Source: Prorocentrum cordatum
Lineage: Eukaryota; Sar; Dinophyceae; Prorocentrales; Prorocentraceae
NCBI GenBank assembly: GCA_963575745.1
Contig: CAUYUJ010016155.1
Span: 127,501-191,500 of the forward strand
DNA length: 64,000 nt
Reading direction: 5' to 3'
A program made the translations under genes and the position numbers. This document shows, piece after piece, positions 10,251 through 20,235 of the stretch; within the stretch, counting starts at the first letter, position 1, and the number at the start of each line of letters is the position of its first letter. The notes beneath the pieces are model-generated. The model saw only the letters and a program-made list of their open reading frames with translations. It ran no database searches and had not been told where the DNA came from.

Positions 10251-11532
10251 CTCCACGCGATCCCAGACCAGGCCTGCTCGCGCCATACCAGTGCCCATGT
10301 CGTCGAGGACGGCACCGATGAAGGTCCGTGCATCCTGCGGTCTGCAGACCATCTCGATGTTGCGGCACTTGACCGCAACCCTGCCTCTGGCCAGGCCCAC
10401 AGAAAGGATAATACCAGGAGCTCCCCAGCCTGACACGTCCTTTGTGCTGGGAGGCCAGTAGACTTCCGCGTAATCGCCCACATTGAAGCGTCCTCTCCTC
10501 TCTGCGGCGCGTGTCTGGAGGGCGCGGCTGGCGCGGGCGATCGAAGTAGCCTCGGTCGTGCGCTGCAGAGGGATATCAAGGATGCGCGACTGCAGTCGGC
10601 TGGGGAGCACCTCATCACTAGCAGCGGGGCCGGCCCCAGGGGCACAGACGCCCTCGCCCTCCTCATCCTAAAGGGCTGCCTGCCGAATACGACGTTGCAT
10701 GGCTGTTGCCAGCGAAGATGGCATAGGCCAGCAAAGAGACGAAGTTGGCGGCTATGCTTTCGTGCTCCAGCTGCTCTTCGGCGGCGCGCAGTGCACGTCG
10801 TTGCATTGCACCACGTCGCTCTATAAAACGTGCGCGCTGGCGCGGGGTACGGATGTCCTCCCGGCGCCCTCTCTTCCCCACCCCCTCCACGGAGTACTTG
10901 GACGTCATCCCGCCCTCGCCGTCCACGATGAAGGTCTCCATTGATCCAGATAGCTGGATCCAGGACCCGTCAATTTCCGCCAACAATGTTGAGCCGCATG
11001 TGTCTGACCCCCTGGCCGCTGCGCCATCGTGAGGCGCGGAAAACCAAGAGCAGCAGCGCGCGCCCCTTGCAGTAGAAGATGTCGAATTCAACGTGCTAGT
11101 CACATCGCGTCGAAAGGCGCAGCGCGGGGATGGTCTGGCGCGCGGGTGGAAGCCAGTTACGACGCCCCCGATAGTCGTTGACAACTGTGGGGGTGAGGTC
11201 GAGGACGGACTGCGGCATGTTGGCTCCGCGCCGCGCTCGAGCCATCTCCTCCTTCGTGGCGCACCACCACTGGAGATATCGCTTGCGTGGCTCTCGCACG
11301 CGCGCCTCGCGCGAGTCGCCACGCAGTGCTCGTAGTAACGTGGTGATGTCAGGGCGAGTCCTGTCTGCAGGCGTTGGGTTGCCTACAGCAGCGCTGGCAG
11401 CGCATGGTGTTGCCCGTCTCGGGGCCGCGCTGGCTGCTGGATGTGCTCGTAGTCGTGGACTGGCAACACAATTGTCGGATCCACTGCCCTGGGCCCCAGC
11501 GCCGGAGGATGAACTGGCCCCTGGTGCACTGG
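10251..11532 (-). pseudogene. Copia-like integrase: catalytic core and C-terminal barrel
   Basis: From 11330 downward: RYLQWWCATKEEMARARRG and LPPARQTIPALRLSTR, then, after a frame change, FEFDIFYCKGRALLLLVF (first catalytic Asp). These are followed by FIVDGEGGM (second Asp) and RARFIERRGAMQRRALRAAEEQL (catalytic Glu in IERRGA), ending LLAYAIFAGN. The DDE triad of retroviral-type integrases is thus traceable. The block at 10500-10290, FNVGDYAEVYWPPSTKDVSGWG with VAVKCRNIEM, is the SH3-like C-terminal DNA-binding barrel. At least three frame changes make it a pseudogene. Confidence 0.75.
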
Positions 11533-11675
11533 CACAAATTTCAGCTGCGCCAGCAGCCTCCCGCACTTGGAGGCGCCCGCGCCCACTTGACACGGGGCCC
11601 GGCACCCCCGCGCCGCCCAGCCCGGCGGCGCCAGTCTGAGCCGCCGCGCGGGGCGCCAGGGACGCACGCGCCCCC
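11533..11675 (-). repeat. Split direct repeat B2
   Basis: Starts ACAAATTTCAGCTGCGCC and matches B1 (12116-12258) over its full length, including the shared TCTGAGCCGCCGCGCGGGGC block. Outer 3' terminus of the element, with copia-like coding sequence immediately beyond it. Confidence 0.85.
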
Positions 11676-11692
11676 AGGAGCGGGAGGGCGGG

Positions 11693-12115
11693 GCGAAAGC
11701 GCGCGCGCCGTCCGCAACGGCGGGGCGCAAGCGCAGATGCCTGCAAGATGGAACCACTAACGCCTGCAAACCGCACGGCCCCGAGACGCGCCGCGATCCG
11801 CCCCGACGCGACCCCCGCGGCGCGCCTGCACGGGGCGCGCATAGCAATGCAAGCAGAAGCATAAACGCTGCCTCGTGCGCGCGGTGGCCCTCTCACGCGG
11901 GGCCGCGCGCAGCCGCGCACATGCAGTCGCGCCCCCCCTCGCGCGCACGGGCCCTTCGCGCGGGGCAGCGCGCCGCGAGGCGCAATAAAGCGAGAGGCGG
12001 CCCGCGCGCGCTGCTCGCGCGCACTCGCGCGGGCCAGGCACGGGCGCGAAATTTGCGCCCGCGCGCAACGCAGCACAAGCGAGCGCGCGCGCTTTCGATA
12101 GCGCTGCGCGCCCAC
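11693..12115 (-). repeat. Split direct repeat A2
   Basis: Matches A1 (18361-18736) from GCGAAAGCGCG to GCCCAC, including ATAAACGCTGCCTCGTGCGC and CAACGCAGCACAAGCGAGCG. It is 423 bp against 376 in A1, mainly from an extra segment near 11800-11845. It abuts B1 without a gap and is 17 bp from B2. Confidence 0.88.
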
Positions 12116-12258
12116 TACAAATTTCAGCTGCGCCGGCAGCCACCCGCGCCCGGAGGTGCCTGCACCCACTTGACAAGGGGCGCGGCACCCCCCGCTCCGC
12201 GCAGCCTGGCGGCGCCAGTCTGAGCCGCCGCGCGGGGCGCCAGGGGCGCAAGCACCCC
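12116..12258 (-). repeat. Split direct repeat B1
   Basis: Direct copy of B2 placed between the recombinase 3' end and A2, as the Ngaro arrangement requires. Confidence 0.85.
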
Positions 12259-12429
12259 TAACCGATGCACTCTGGTGAACCGTGCGGCGGCGACGTGCGC
12301 GGCACGCGCGCCTTGCGAAAACGGGCGACGCGCGCGGCGGCGCCGCGAGGACGCAACACACAAAGACGAGATAGACACGCGCGAGGGCAACGCGCGACGC
12401 CTGGTTCGCCGGTGCCTTGCCCAAATCGT

Positions 12430-13310
12430 CCGCAGACTCGGCCAGGTACGCTTCGACCACGGCGCCAAGCTCCAATTGCGTCATGTCGAGGTACGACAGG
12501 AACGCGGGCGAGGACCGTTCTCCCGCCTGCAGGATCTCGCGCAAGGTGCCCCCCCTCTTCTGGTCCAAAGCGCGGCCGCGCCGCAGGCTATGAGTGCGAT
12601 AGAGCGCCGCGTCTTTGACGCCGAGCTGGTCGAGCTGACGAAAGGCGCAGCGTGCTCAGCGCGCTAGCCGCGCTATGTGCCTGCGAACGGCCTGGCGCCC
12701 ACGGGCAGGCCCGCGAACCATGCGCCGTGCGCGCGGACTGGGCACGTCGCGGTGCAGCGCGCACACCCGCACGCCCGCTGCAACACGGAACCGAATTGCT
12801 TGTTCTTGCGACGCGCCACTTTGAGCTGCAGGAGGCCGTCGCACAGAATGAGGGAAGCACGTGCGCCCTGTCGAAAGGCGACGCCGTCGAACGAAATGCC
12901 CAAGGCCTCTGAGGGGAGGCGCAAGAGAAAGACGTACGTGACAAGAGAGAGCTGCGCGATGACGGCGGATTCGTGCCGCTCCTTTGCTAGATACAGCGGC
13001 GCGCGAACTGCGTCTTCCCGCATGAACAGAAGTGCCCTGGGCAGGAAAGCGCCGCGCTTGCGGATCGCGCATTTGGCTCGGAGAAATGGCGCGTCACGAA
13101 ATACGTCTACGGGGTGACCGCAAACCTCACGAGCCAGCTTGACGTGCGAGACATAATTAGAGAAGGTCTGATCGGAGCGAAGTAAAAGCGACCACGCGAG
13201 CAACCCGTCGGCGGACGGCGGCAGCTCGCGCCCGCGCGGCGCTAGAGCCTCGCGCGCGAACGCGAACCACGCTGCCACGCCGCTCTTGAAAGAGGCGACG
13301 GAGCGCGGGC
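12430..13310 (-). pseudogene. Tyrosine recombinase of the Ngaro-like element
   Basis: The minus-strand reading gives SGVAAWFAFAREALAPRGRE, LLAWSLLLRSDQTFSNYVSH and KCAIRKRGAFLPRALLF, then YVFLLRLPSEALGI with the box I Arg, and a Cys-rich CGCARCTATCPVHA-like segment. After frame changes near 12672 and 12633 it continues as ALYRTHSLRRGRAL (box II His codon 12592-12590 and Arg 12583-12581) and GERSSPAFLSYLD, with the nucleophile Tyr at 12493-12491. All signature residues survive although the frame does not. After YLD it runs into ESADDLGK and then low-complexity sequence. Confidence 0.85.
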
Positions 13311-13843
13311 ATGCGCCCAGGAGGGCCGCTGCGCGCGCCGAAGACAGCCACCCGGCGACGCTCACAGGGCCCCCCTGGCTGTCGAGCCGCCAGCGAAGAT
13401 TGCGGAGCTCCGCGCGCGGGCCCGCGCCGCACTGCGGCGCGCGGGCCCCCTGCGCCTCCGCAACCCTTCTTTCAAGGAGCGCGTCGACGGCCACGCCCCC
13501 GGCGGCCTGCGCCCGAGCCAGCGCCGGCCTCTGGCAACGGGCTACTTCCTGCACGCACGCATGGGCGCGATGCGATGCAACCGCCTCGCGCCCGCCTTGG
13601 CTGGCGGCTCTCTCCAGGAAGACTCGCATGGAAGCGGCGTGCTCGGCCTTTGCCGATCCGACAGACGGCGCGCGCCAACCAGGCCCTCTGCCGCCGAGTT
13701 TCTGTTTGCCGAGCGCACGTGGAGCGACAGCGTTACGCGCGACCTTCGCGGACGCGACACGGAAACGAAGAATGCGACCGTTCAGCGCGCTCGCCGACGC
13801 AAGACGATTTGGCGCGCACGCCGAACTGTCGGCCGACAGCTGC

Positions 13844-14520
13844 TCACGCGCGGCGCAGCGGCGCCCGCGCTGCCGGTGGGGACGCCCAGGCCTCGAGCTT
13901 CCAGGATGCTTCGTTAAGACGCGGCTGAACGAAAGAAGCGCCGATCTCGCGAAGGAGCCAGCACCGCCCCCGCGACGGCAAATCAGCAGCGTTGAGTTTC
14001 GAGGGGGCGCGGTCGACGCGGAGCGAGACGCGCAATTGCGCCGCCTGCAGCCACGACGAATTGATGAGGCACGTATAGCCCCACTCTTTGGAGGCGCATT
14101 TCCGCGCGGCGGCCTCGGCACCGACGCTGTCAGACCAGAGGCGCGCGCGCCTGCCCGCGAGCGCGTCGCTGAATTTGGACAGGCCAAACGCGATCGCAAG
14201 AAGCTCGAGGGTCGAGGGACATAATTTGCGCATCGCCCCTTTTCTTGAAATTGCGCAGGACGCGTTCGGGGGGGCCCAATCGGAATAGGAGGCCTGCCCG
14301 TCGAGGATGCGCACAGCCGCGACGCGGGGCTGCGCGCTGCGCGCGTCGACAAAGAGCTGCGCTGCCTCACGCCGGTCTGGCGTCCAGACACGAGTCACGC
14401 AGAGTTCCAGCGCTAAGACTTCTGCCCACCATTCGAATGCGACGCGCAGCTGCAGCTGCACCGCGCCGCACTGCTTCGAGCGGGCGACGCGCAAATTATG
14501 CGCGTCGAGTGAACAGTAGT
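13844..14520 (-). pseudogene. RNase H domain of the Ngaro-like element
   Basis: The minus-strand frame encodes FEWWAEVLALEL, AAQLFVDARSAQPRVAAV, CPSTLELLAIAFGLSKFSDAL, ARLWSDSVGAEAAARK and SKLNAADLPSRGR. The Asp of LFVDA, Glu of STLELL, Asp of LWSDS and Asp of NAADLPSR are the four RNase H catalytic acids in order. It lies directly between RT and recombinase, as in DIRS-order elements. The first 30 residues of the open frame (upstream of about 14520) belong to another frame. Confidence 0.82.
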
Positions 14521-15340
14521 CGGCGCACAGAGTGCGAGACGAGCGCGCCGACCCTCCCCCACGCGCGCACGGACGCCACGGCGCCGAAGGGCACGGCCAG
14601 GTGCCCTGCCACATGGGCCACGCCCTGCGCGAGGAAAACGAAGAACAGAAATCGGCGATGCATCGGCATGGCGAGCAGCCTACAGAAGGCCGAGTCGACG
14701 TCGGCTTTGAAGAACACGATGCGTTCGCGCGTGCCCTGCGCCACGCCCCTCGCCACGCGATACAGCGCGCCGATGGACTGGGGGCGAAATTCTTCGCCTG
14801 CCGAAGTGCACCCGTTCACCTTTGCGCGAGTTAAATCGTCTACTGCCCGAACGCGCATGTCGTCATCGGACCGCGCCTGCACAACCCCGAAGCGCGGCGC
14901 CACGACGTTTGCGCCGAGGTCGGCCTGCTCAGCCGCGACAGGCTGGGTCACGCGACCAACGCGCGCTTCTCTGAAAGACTGCTGTAGCAACGTCGCCGAA
15001 TGAGCGTCCTCTTTAAGGGGCGCAAGCAATTCACGGTTGGCTTGAGCTGCGCCCCCTAGCACGGTTGAGACCGGCTGCGCGTCGGGTCGCTGCACGGGCA
15101 CGCCGCCTCCCGAGACGGGAAGCAGGCCCACTGCTGGCGCGCCGAGGCGAAGGATTTCGATGCACGCGGCGTCCTGGAAATCAGCGCTGGCGGCGAGCGC
15201 TTCCAGCAAAGGGCCGTCGACGCCAGTCGCCACCTTGCGCGCGCCTGCATCGGCCCCTACATGCCGCCGGGCCACGGCGCCCGACTCGTGCAGCGCCCGC
15301 GCCTCAGCTTCAACGTCGCAGATGTTGCGCTCGCGTTCAG
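14500..15340 (-). pseudogene. Reverse transcriptase of the Ngaro-like element, motif C deleted
   Basis: The minus-strand reading includes IEILRLGAPAVGLLP, ANRELLAPLKEDAHSATLLQ, VVAPRFGVVQARSDDDMRVR, AVDDLTRAKVNGCT, IVFFKADVDSAFCRL (motif A Asp) and LAVPFGAVASVRAWGRV (motif B). It then stops, and the YxDD motif and thumb are absent. About 40 codons later the RNase H block begins in another frame, so a deletion removed the catalytic Asp pair. Confidence 0.8.
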
Positions 15341-15739
15341 CATTAATCTGGGCAGAGTGGCGCGCGTTTACCCTTTCCACTGCGGCCCAGACGTCTGCGC
15401 TGACGTCGACGGCTGGTTCGAAATCGACTTGCCCACGGCACGCGTCGTCGACGAACGGTAGTTCCCCCACATCGTCGACGCTGTCCTGGCGAGGCGCGCG
15501 AGCGGCCCAGCCGATCGCCACCCGCGAAACGAAGCGCGACATGCAACAATGCGGAGCGCGCGACGCGCGCGGGGCCTGCATCGACGACTCGCCGCGAGAC
15601 CGTGAGCGCCGCCGCGTTGGGGGAGCTGGCGGCACAGGCACACGCCCCGAAGGCGGCGCTGGTGGAGGCGGCGGCAGCAGCCCGCGCATCCCGAACAGAC
15701 GCGACGACCAAAGTAGCATCGAACGCGGGCGCGCAGCAA

Positions 15740-16980
15740 AAGCTAACCAATGTCCCTGAACGCGAGCGCGCGGAACAAGCCGCGTCTGCAGCGGCCGCTG
15801 CAAGATGAAACGGCGCGCGAGCCGAACTGTCGGCTGACGGGATGCGCTTTAACCGCCCGCGTGATTTCGGCGCGAATCGGACCGCGAGTTTTTGCGGTAG
15901 CATGGGCCATGCCCGGCCCCCGAAGCACGAAAGCAAAGCGCGCCGCGAGTCGATCTGCTGGCCGATCTGCCGGTCGCGGCTCCATGAGCATCGCAAGCCT
16001 CCTCGGCGCGACCCAGGATAGCAGAATCCAGGCGCTTTGCCGCGCGATCCACCCGCGCGCGACCGACGGGGCCAGCGCGACGCGGAAGCACACACACACA
16101 CACACACCAAAAAAGCGCGCACGGGCCACGAAGGACGAGTCGCCCGAGCGCGAACGCCAATATTTGCGGGCCAGCTCGTCGTAATAGACCGCGAGCTGCA
16201 CCCGCCGCTTGTTGCGGTCAGCCCCGAGGCCCACCGCCATGCAAACGTTGCGATGGGCTGCGGCTGCGGCGTAGCTCAGCTGACCCGCGGCGTGGGCACC
16301 GACCGCGTAGCGGCTCCACGCGAAGTGCCACTGGCTGAGCGTCGGCAGGACGCGCTTGGGCGTCGCGCGAGGAGACGAGCGCGACGCAGGCGCGCGCGAC
16401 GGTAAAGCCCCGCGGCTGCGCCAAGTTCTTCAAGCCTCCCGAGAGTTCAGCATCGTCTTCGTCGGCATCGCGAAGCGCCCAGGCGAGGTGCTGCGGCAAA
16501 CACTCGGATACTTTCACGCAGACGAAGCCTTTTTCGATGCCGCGCTAACGAAGCTCGGCCACTTCGCTGACAAACTCATCGACAAGGTCGGAGCTACGCC
16601 GCGAGCGTCGCACGCAGCATGGTGCCCACGCGTCGCCGCGACGCGCTGGGCGGCGCCTGGGCAGGAGGTCGCTGGGTAAACCTTCGAGGATTGCAGTCTT
16701 GAGCGAGGCACATATGTCCGCGCGTGCCGCCGCGGGAGCCTGCGACGCGACGCGCGCGACGTCGCGCGGCGGCGGGCGCGCGCGATCGCGCCGACGAACA
16801 TCGTCCTCCATTTGGACAAACGCGAGGAGGGTGGCGGTGGCGTCCCCGCTGGCCGACCCTGTGGCCGCCTGCTGCTCCTTGCTCTCGCCCTGCGGGCGAG
16901 CGCGAGCGCGCGCCACTCGCGCATCGCGGGCGCGCCGACCTTCTCGCGCCCGGCCATCTGGATGGCCAGGTGGACACAAC
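15740..16980 (-). pseudogene. Gag-like 5' coding region of the Ngaro-like element
   Basis: Minus-strand fragments LVDEFVSEVAELR (about 16570), VSECLPQHLAWALRDADEDD (about 16500), and RNKRRVQLAVYYDELARKYW (about 16210) have natural composition and read in one direction through several frames. They occupy the Gag position, upstream of RT. No zinc knuckle is seen. A short (CA)n at 16090-16108 interrupts the reading. Assignment rests on position and general resemblance only. Confidence 0.45.
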
Positions 16981-17229
16981 GCTTCTCGCCGCCATCCAGT
17001 TCAGCAGTCTGGAAGCGGAAGTCCTCAAACTTCGCCCTGGCCAGCTCTGAGGGAACAGCAATGCTCTCGGCCGCCAGCGCCGCTGCGATCGAGTCGAATC
17101 AGGCGGCCCCCTGCGCGCCCGCCCCATCGACGCGCTCAAGAAAAGCGCGAAGTGTCTCTGGCGCGACTTCGGCCATCGCGAAGCGGCGCGTTGCGCGCGC
17201 GCCGCTCAAAACTCAGCCGTTGCTGCACT

Positions 17230-17900
17230 TGACGCCGACGGGGAGATGACGCGACCACGCGGCGGGAGCGCCCGCGCCGCGATGCGCCGTTACAGACGCG
17301 CGGCCCCCGCCTGCGACGGGAGCCGCCAGATCCCTGGAACCGCCGCGCGCCTGGGCCGCGCGGGCCCGCACTGCGGCGAAGGCCGCATTGGCCCCGCGCG
17401 GCCACTTGGGGCAGTCGGACAAAATGCGCCCCGCGCCAGACAAGCCGCATTTGCCTGCACCAGCGAAGAGAGCCGCCTGGGCCCCAGAGCCGCCGAACGC
17501 TGGGGCCGAATGGGCCCGCGCATTTGCGTGGGCCGCATTGGCCCCGCACGGCCAGATGGGGCCGACGGACAATATGTGCCCGTATAATCACAAGCCGCAT
17601 TGGCCTGCACCGGCAATGGGACCCGACCGGGCCCCAGAGCCGCCGTCCGCTCGGGCCGAGCGTGCCCGCGTACTTGCGTGAGCCGTATTGGCCCCGCATG
17701 GCCGCGCGGGGCCGACGGACAGCACGCGCCCGCATAGTAGCAAGCCGCCATGGCCAGCACAAGCGACGCAAGCCAATTGGGCCCAGGAGCCGCCGAGCGC
17801 AGTGGCCGAATGGGCCCGTGGGGCCGACGGACAATATGCGCCCGTTCGAAAACAAGCCACAATGGCCAGCACAAGCGGTGGAAGCTCAAGAGCCCAGGAG
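17230..17900. repeat. 150-bp tandem repeat in the 5' region of the Ngaro-like element
   Basis: GCCGCATTGGCCCCGC starts units at 17382 and 17532, and GCCGTATTGGCCCCGC at 17682, exactly 150 bases apart. A partial unit precedes them and a fourth, shortened by about 39 bases, follows. Because 150 is a multiple of 3, each frame repeats the same 50-residue pattern, on both strands. Confidence 0.88.
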
Positions 17901-18139
17901 AAGCCAGACGGGCAGGGCGAGCACGCGCGAAAGGAAGCCGAGAAGCCGCGCCCCGAGCGGCGACGGCGCGTGGGCCAGCCCACGCAGGAAGAAGGTCCTG
18001 ACCTCGAGCCAGCAAAACAAACGACGGGAGCTTGTCGCGGAGGAAGATGGATCACCCACGCATGGCGGTGGAGGGAGCGGGGAAGGATCCTGCGCATGGA
18101 GAAGAGAGCGGCGACCGGCGCGCGCGCACGGCGGCGAGC

Positions 18140-18360
18140 GACAGGCCAGCCAGCCACGACACGACGGCAAGACAGCCACGACACGACGCGCACGACGCGA
18201 CAGACGGACAGCCGCAACACGACCAGCCAGACAACCACGACACGAAGCAGACAGCCAGGAAGGCAGCCACGACAGACAGTCACGACACGACGACCAACAG
18301 CCGCGGCAGGCACGACACGACACGACAGGCACGATACGTCACGACGCGACACGACACGAC
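18140..18360. repeat. Degenerate (CACGA)n minisatellite
   Basis: Many CACGACACGAC variants with interspersed CAGCC and GACAGACGG. It sits between the internal region and the inner edge of A1 and has no match beside A2. Confidence 0.85.
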
Positions 18361-18736
18361 GCGAAAGCGCGAGCGCCATCCGCAACGGCGGGACGCAAGC
18401 GCAGATGCCTGCAAGATGCAAGCATGCGTGCAAACCGCACGACCCCGAGGCGCGCCGCTATTCGCCGATGCAAGCAGAAGCATAAACGCTGCCTCGTGCG
18501 CGCGGTGGCCCTCTCACGCGGGGCCGCGCGCAGCCACGCACGCGCAGTCGAACGCCCCCTCGCGCGCGCGGGCCCCTCGCGCGGGGCCGCGCGCCGCGAG
18601 GCGCAAGAAGGCGGGAGGCGGCCTGCGCGCACTGCTCGCGCGCCCTCGCGCGGGCCAGGCGCGGGCGCGAAATTTGTGCCCGCGCGCAACGCAGCACAAG
18701 CGAGCGCGCGCGCTTTCGATGGCGTTGTGCGCCCAC
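18361..18736 (-). repeat. Split direct repeat A1 (5' terminal repeat of the Ngaro-like element)
   Basis: Direct copy of A2, about 6.7 kb away. On the minus strand it is the outer 5' end. Just outside it (18737 onward) the copia-like coding reading resumes. Confidence 0.88.
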
Positions 18737-18759
18737 ATGGTGCCGGCGATAGTGCTGTC

Positions 18760-19490
18760 TCGTCTGCTCCGAAGTCGACTCCTCCAAGTAGCTGAGCCTG
18801 TTGGTCGCTGATTGGGCGTGGCTCTCCAGGTCGCGCTGGCGCTCGTGGGCGTCCGCGGGGACGCGGGCGCGGCCGTGCATGAGAATCCGCGAATCTGCAC
18901 TTGCTGAGCTCGTGGACGTGTGCTGGATGGTCGCGTTCTTTCTCCTCGCGGCAGTCTGGGCATTCCCAATGTCCGGGGCACTGCGAGGGCACCAGCAAGT
19001 GGTCGGATCTTGGGAATGCATAGGCGAATCAAATCGCACGTTGCGTCGGCACGCCTGTCACGTGTAGGGCGCGCGCTCAGCGGCCATGGCACCCCTGATC
19101 TCCCCCTTCCGCGGCCCCTGAGGCCACCGCTGGGAAGGCTGCCGCATCAACGCCGCAGCCACGAACACAGTTCGTCTTACGCAGGCGTCTCAGGCTTCGG
19201 CGCAAGTCCACGATGCCCTGGACAAGCCGTTCGGCCATCTTCCATGGCCAGGCGTCGAAACTGTCGCGGCCCTCAACGTGCACGTGGGCGCGCTGGTTGG
19301 TGCACTTGAGGTTCACGAACTGCTGGAGGATCTCCAGGGCGTCATACCCCTTGTTGGCATTGGTCGATGATGACCCTGCACACGCCTCGTGGCGCCAGCA
19401 CCTCTGGCCATGACGGCCCACTGCACAGCCCCGATGGGTCGGGCTGCTCGCTGGCGAAGTAGCCGCCGCGCTGCAGCCGCAGCATAGCTA
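18760..19490 (-). pseudogene. Copia-like 5' coding part: methyltransferase-like domain and Cys/His domain
   Basis: From 19485 downward: GGYFASEQPDPSGLCSGPSW, then GVCRVIIDQCQQG. After a frameshift near 19345 it continues DALEILQQFVNLKC, RAHVHVEGRDSFDAWPWK and MAERLVQGIVDLRRSLRRLR. This parallels the DQC..G, C...H-x-H segment of the DIRS-like element at 1-732. Further on (about 19000-18880), HWECPDCREEKERDHPAHV and SKCRFADSHARPR give a C-x2-C, H, H, C pattern, a probable zinc-binding domain. The reading then reaches the insertion point of the Ngaro-like element. Confidence 0.6.
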
Positions 19491-19674
19491 CGCGGCCGCA
19501 GACTTGGCCCCGCGGGGCCGCGCCCTCGTAGGAGCGCAGCAAGGTGCCGCGGAGTTAGGGCCGGCACGCGGGAGCCATGATGGCCACTACATTTAGGTGA
19601 ATATTTTGGTAGTGGAAAGCCTGACCGAGAGGGGCATGGGGTCGCGGTGGCTGGGGGGGGGGGGGGCGTGGAGC

Positions 19675-19965
19675 GGCTGGAACCACTGCCCCTCGTAAAC
19701 ATTAGATGCTGGACCCGACGCCGCGGGCTGCTGGAACCACCTTCCTTCGTTGAAAACGAAATGCTGGAGCCGTCTCGTTGGCATGAGCTGCTGAAACTAT
19801 TGCCCCCCATGACAATTGGACGCTGGAACCGACGCCGCGGGCTGCCGGGGCCACCACCACCCGTACAAAGTAAATGCTAGCACCGATGTGTCTCGCAGGC
19901 ATGAGCTGCTGGAGCCATTTCCCCTCGTTGGGATTGCGCGCTGGAACCACACCCCGCTTCGTTTG
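19675..19965. repeat. Degenerate 120-bp tandem repeat, about 2.3 copies
   Basis: GACGCCGCGGGCTGC.GG recurs 120 bases apart (from 19711 and 19831), and TCTCG..GGCATGAGCTGCTG 118 bases apart (19774, 19892). Unit ends vary. Confidence 0.7.
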
Positions 19966-20079
19966 TAAAATATAAATAAGGCGGGGAGGGAACGGGGCAG
20001 GCCCGAGGGCGGAGGCCATGGGATTGTAGTCGCGCCTCGCCCCCAAATCGAAGCAGTCTGCGCGCGCTCGCGCGCGTGC

Positions 20080-20235
20080 AATTCGTCAATCGGTCGGTCG
20101 GTCTGGTCATCGTCGGCCGTTGTTGCCTCGGTCGGTCAGCCCGTCGGCCCGTCGGTCTGTCGGTCGTCGTCGTCGGTCGTCATCGTCTCGGTCGGTCGGT
20201 CGGTCGGTCGTCGTCGTCGGTTGTCGTCGTCGTTG
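20080..20235. repeat. (TCGG)n/(TCG)n microsatellite
   Basis: Short runs of CGGTCGGTCGGT and GTCGTCGTCGG. Bases 20236-21700, to the right, hold no gene I can support: minus-strand frames stay open but show no retroelement or host motif. Confidence 0.8.

Larger units (their letters stand above)
11533..18736 (-). mobile_element. Ngaro-like tyrosine-recombinase retrotransposon with split direct repeats
   Basis: Read on the minus strand: repeat A1 (18736-18361), internal region with Gag-like, RT, RNase H and tyrosine recombinase coding, then B1 (12258-12116), A2 (12115-11693) and B2 (11675-11533). A1/A2 and B1/B2 are each in direct orientation and about 85-90% alike by eye. A1 - ORFs - B1 A2 B2 is the split-direct-repeat layout described for the Ngaro and PAT groups of tyrosine-recombinase retroelements. 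Length is 7.2 kb. RT motif C is deleted and the recombinase is frameshifted, so the copy is dead. It lies inside the copia-like element. Confidence 0.85.
6950..19490 (-). mobile_element. Ty1/copia-like retrotransposon, decayed and split by a later insertion
   Basis: Read on the minus strand, the order is: methyltransferase-like domain (19490-19225), Cys/His domain (about 19010-18800), interruption by a Ngaro-like element (18736-11533), integrase core and C-terminal barrel (11532-10290), linker (to 9527), reverse transcriptase (9339-7740) and RNase H C-terminus (7324-6950). Integrase before RT is the Ty1/copia order. Reading across the interruption, the flanks join as two halves of one polyprotein: a Cys/His domain and spacer on the right, spacer and integrase on the left, same strand and correct order. 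Many frameshifts show it is inactive. No LTRs could be identified. Confidence 0.75.

Noticed and set aside
11096-12568. 490-codon minus-strand frame as one gene
   Set aside because: It is a chance open frame crossing three different things: recombinase C-terminus, non-coding A2/B repeats, and copia-like integrase.
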